Shown one piece after another: positions 47,197 to 48,773 of a stretch of DNA of 48,773 bases. The notes below the pieces were generated by a model, which was not told the DNA's origin, searched no databases, and saw only the letters and a list, made by a program, of their open reading frames with translations. Within the stretch, counting starts at the first letter, position 1. Each line of letters starts with the position of its first letter. The stretch is from Pseudomonadota bacterium (GTDB lineage: Bacteria > Pseudomonadota > Alphaproteobacteria > Rhizobiales > Beijerinckiaceae): NCBI GenBank assembly GCA_023426505.1, contig JAFAAP010000047.1, positions 1-48,773 of the forward strand, in the 5' to 3' direction. The position numbers and the translations under genes were made by a program.

Positions 47197-47577
47197 GTGG
47201 CCAAACCGGAACTCGGCTTGAAGCGCCAGTGCATGAGCTGCGGCGCTAAATTCTACGATCTCAACAGGGATCCTGCGACCTGCCCGAAATGCGGCACGGT
47301 CTTCCAGGTGACGGCCCTGACCCGCGTCGCCGCGCCGGCAGTCGCCCGGACCGCGCCGGACGACGACGAGACCGAGGTCGAATCGGTCGGGCCGGAGCTC
47401 GTCTCCCTCGACGAGGTCGAGGCGGGCGAGGCCGAAAAGGATCTGCCGACCGATGACGACATCGACGTGGGCGACGACGTGGCCGACGACGACACCTTCC
47501 TCGAGGACGAGGAGGAGGGCGACGACGACGTGTCGGATCTGATCGACAGCGACCTGGAAGACGACGAAGAGGCTTGA
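47197..47577 (+). CDS. FYDLN acid-domain protein (TIGR02300)
   Basis: The 126-residue protein starts with a short zinc-ribbon-like part (KRQCMSCGAKFYDLNRDPATCPKCG, residues about 9-33, two CxxC pairs) and ends in a very acidic tail in which over half of the last 60 residues are D or E. This matches the alphaproteobacterial TIGR02300 family, which lies next to aroA as here; its function is not known. It begins with GTG 47197. Confidence 0.9.
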   Translation: MAKPELGLKRQCMSCGAKFYDLNRDPATCPKCGTVFQVTALTRVAAPAVARTAPDDDETEVESVGPELVSLDEVEAGEAEKDLPTDDDIDVGDDVADDDTFLEDEEEGDDDVSDLIDSDLEDDEEA

Positions 47578-47600
47578 ACCTCCCGTCAGACCCGACTATA

Positions 47601-47627
47601 GAGACGCCGCTGCTTCGGCGGCGTCTC
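47601..47627 (+). terminator. hairpin after the FYDLN gene
   Basis: A perfect 10-base stem (GAGACGCCGC with GCGGCGTCTC) and a seven-base loop TGCTTCG lie 24 bases after the stop codon. There is no T run, but the stem is strong and lies between the gene and the tRNA. Confidence 0.55.
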
Positions 47628-47660
47628 CCGCGGCGAAACCCAAGCGCCGCAAGCCAGAGT

Positions 47661-47736
<76 letters not shown>

Positions 47737-48019
47737 AATCTCTCCGGACTTTCGCAGTTCCGTTCTCTCGAAAAACAAGGTCCTGATGGCGCACGGACGC
47801 GCTCGCGCTGATCCGTTCCCCGCCCTCGCGCACGGCCGCGCAAATCGCCTGCCTGCCCGGCTTTCAGGCGTGTCCACCTTCGGAGCGGCTTTCAACCATA
47901 TGTTGCTTTCGACCCGGCGGTACACTTTTCCGCTCACGGACCTTCCGCAAAGCCAAGAAGCGTCGTAACCATATTTCGTAACAGACGAATCAGCAACGAA
48001 TGCGCGTCTGAACAGCGAA

Positions 48020-48580
48020 ATGTCCAAGAGACCGATGCGGACCGGGGTTATGCGACAGATGGGGACTCTCGAAAAGACATTGGCGACGCCGCTTCTCCTC
48101 CTAGGCCTCTTTCTGCTTCCCGCCTGTCAGACGGGGGAGGAGGGCCTGCTGTCGAGCTGGAGCAACACCACGCCCGAAATAGACCTGCCGGATTCCGTCG
48201 AGGCCTATCCCGACGCCGAGGTTCTGGCGGTCGCCAAGGCGCAGTTCGCGCGGGGAAATTACGGTCACGCGGCGCGCTACTACGAGCGGGCCGTCGAGGT
48301 GGCGCCCAACAACGGCGAGGCCTGGCTCGGGCTTGCGGCATCCTACGACCGCGTGCGCCGGTTCGATCTTGCGGATCGGGCCTATCGCGAGGCCGGGCGC
48401 TATCTCGGCAACAGGGCCGAGTACTACAACAATATCGGCTATTCCTTTCTCCTGCGCGGCGAACCCGCGAAGGCGCGCGCCAATTTCCTGAAGGCGCAGG
48501 AACTCGATCCGGCCAGTCCGACGATCAACAACAACCTCGACATGCTTCGCGACGGCGCCGTCCGCGCCAGAGCGGGTTGA
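48020..48580 (+). CDS. TPR-containing lipoprotein
   Basis: The 186-residue protein has a lipoprotein signal (hydrophobic LLLLGLFLLPAC, lipobox L-P-A-C with Cys about 36) and three tetratricopeptide-type helices pairs between about residues 70 and 175 (GNYGHAARYYERAVEVAPNNGEAWLGLA, FDLADRAYREAG, EYYNNIGYSFLLRGEPAKARANFLKAQELDP). It resembles TadD-like or outer-membrane assembly scaffold lipoproteins, but no tad genes are near. ATGs at 48035, 48050 and 48059 are alternative starts; 48059 gives a more typical signal peptide. Confidence 0.83.
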   Translation: MSKRPMRTGVMRQMGTLEKTLATPLLLLGLFLLPACQTGEEGLLSSWSNTTPEIDLPDSVEAYPDAEVLAVAKAQFARGNYGHAARYYERAVEVAPNNGEAWLGLAASYDRVRRFDLADRAYREAGRYLGNRAEYYNNIGYSFLLRGEPAKARANFLKAQELDPASPTINNNLDMLRDGAVRARAG

Positions 48581-48603
48581 GGCGCATCAGCCAACAAAAA
48601 CAA

Positions 48604-48631
48604 AAAGGCCCGGGATTTCTCCCGGGCCTTT
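48604..48631. terminator. bidirectional intrinsic terminator
   Basis: A perfect 12-base stem (AAAGGCCCGGGA with TCCCGGGCCTTT) and a four-base loop TTTC lie between the convergent TPR lipoprotein and the barrel gene. With A and T runs at the ends it can act on both strands. Confidence 0.85.
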
Positions 48632-48655
48632 GTCGTTGAGGAGTGCCGGTTCGGC

Positions 48656-48773
48656 TTAGTAGGTGCCGAACTTGAAGTTGAGCTTGGCGCGGGCGACGAA
48701 GAAGTCGTTGTCGCCCTCGTCGCGGCCGGGCACGAACACCGGGGCGGCGCCGCCGCCGAGGGTCGGCACGGTG
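48656..48773 (-). CDS. outer-membrane beta-barrel protein, 3' end only
   Basis: Only the last 38 codons are inside the window. Read on the minus strand they end in FFVARAKLNFKFGTY and stop TAA (48658-48656), the alternating pattern and terminal aromatic residue of an outer-membrane barrel strand, as in Omp25/Omp31-like porins of Rhizobiales. The acidic turn RDEGDND before it fits an extracellular loop or periplasmic turn. The rest lies beyond the window end. Confidence 0.7.
   Translation of the reverse strand, partial: TVPTLGGGAAPVFVPGRDEGDNDFFVARAKLNFKFGTY

Overview
The window is a gene-dense (about 67% G+C by eye) chromosomal stretch of an alphaproteobacterium. Gene content and order point to Rhizobiales (Hyphomicrobiales): dnaK-dnaJ followed by a PmtA-type methyltransferase and pyrF, an OlsB-type ornithine acyltransferase, a FYDLN (TIGR02300) protein beside aroA-cmk, a malic enzyme with a phosphotransacetylase tail beside mutS, and an Omp25-like barrel. 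A Methylobacteriaceae/Microvirga-like host is my guess; it cannot be proven from sequence alone. No plasmid, phage, insertion sequence, CRISPR or integrative-element gene is visible, so this is mostly core genome.

Layout. 0.1-7.5 kb: hemW, gshB, yraN, rsmI and an LppC/LpoA-like lipoprotein, interrupted by a diacylglycerol-kinase-like gene, a DUF1127 gene and a LysR regulator. 7.5-10.8 kb: an OsmC protein and a sulfonate/taurine/nitrate-type ABC importer (binding protein, permease, ATPase) with its own good promoter. 10.9-24.4 kb: glnD, grpE, a small SPW-type membrane protein, a secreted protein of unknown function, alkB, dnaK, dnaJ, pmtA, pyrF, two tandem DUF1330 genes, a GNAT acetyltransferase, dapB and gpmA. 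24.4-35 kb: an AraC-Ada-type repair regulator, a glutathione S-transferase, a 745-base stretch without a convincing gene, DUF2244, nth, uppP, a second glutathione S-transferase, queG, an SDR epimerase, olsB and comM. 34.9-48.8 kb: a single-domain response regulator, mutS, malic enzyme, a HAD hydrolase, hrpB, mgsA, a DUF1194 protein, cmk, aroA, the FYDLN protein, tRNA-Ala(GGC), a TPR lipoprotein and the 3' end of an outer-membrane barrel gene.

How the genes fit together. GrpE, DnaK and DnaJ form the Hsp70 machine, and each gene is preceded by a sequence resembling an alphaproteobacterial RpoH (heat-shock) promoter. PmtA and OlsB would make phosphatidylcholine and ornithine lipids. GlnD controls PII nitrogen signalling. 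AlkB, the Ada-like protein, Nth and MutS are DNA repair genes. RsmI, QueG and HrpB act on RNA. The response regulator at 34.9 kb has a textbook-looking EcfG (general stress response) promoter upstream.

I found no clear new multi-gene system. The items most worth a second look are an orphan sigma70-like promoter facing an unassigned 0.5 kb (26.38 kb), the EcfG promoter on the response regulator, a family of dispersed intergenic hairpin repeats, the uncertain start of queG, and breaks in normally conserved gene orders (glnD away from mutS, cmk without rpsA, an insertion between gshB and yraN).
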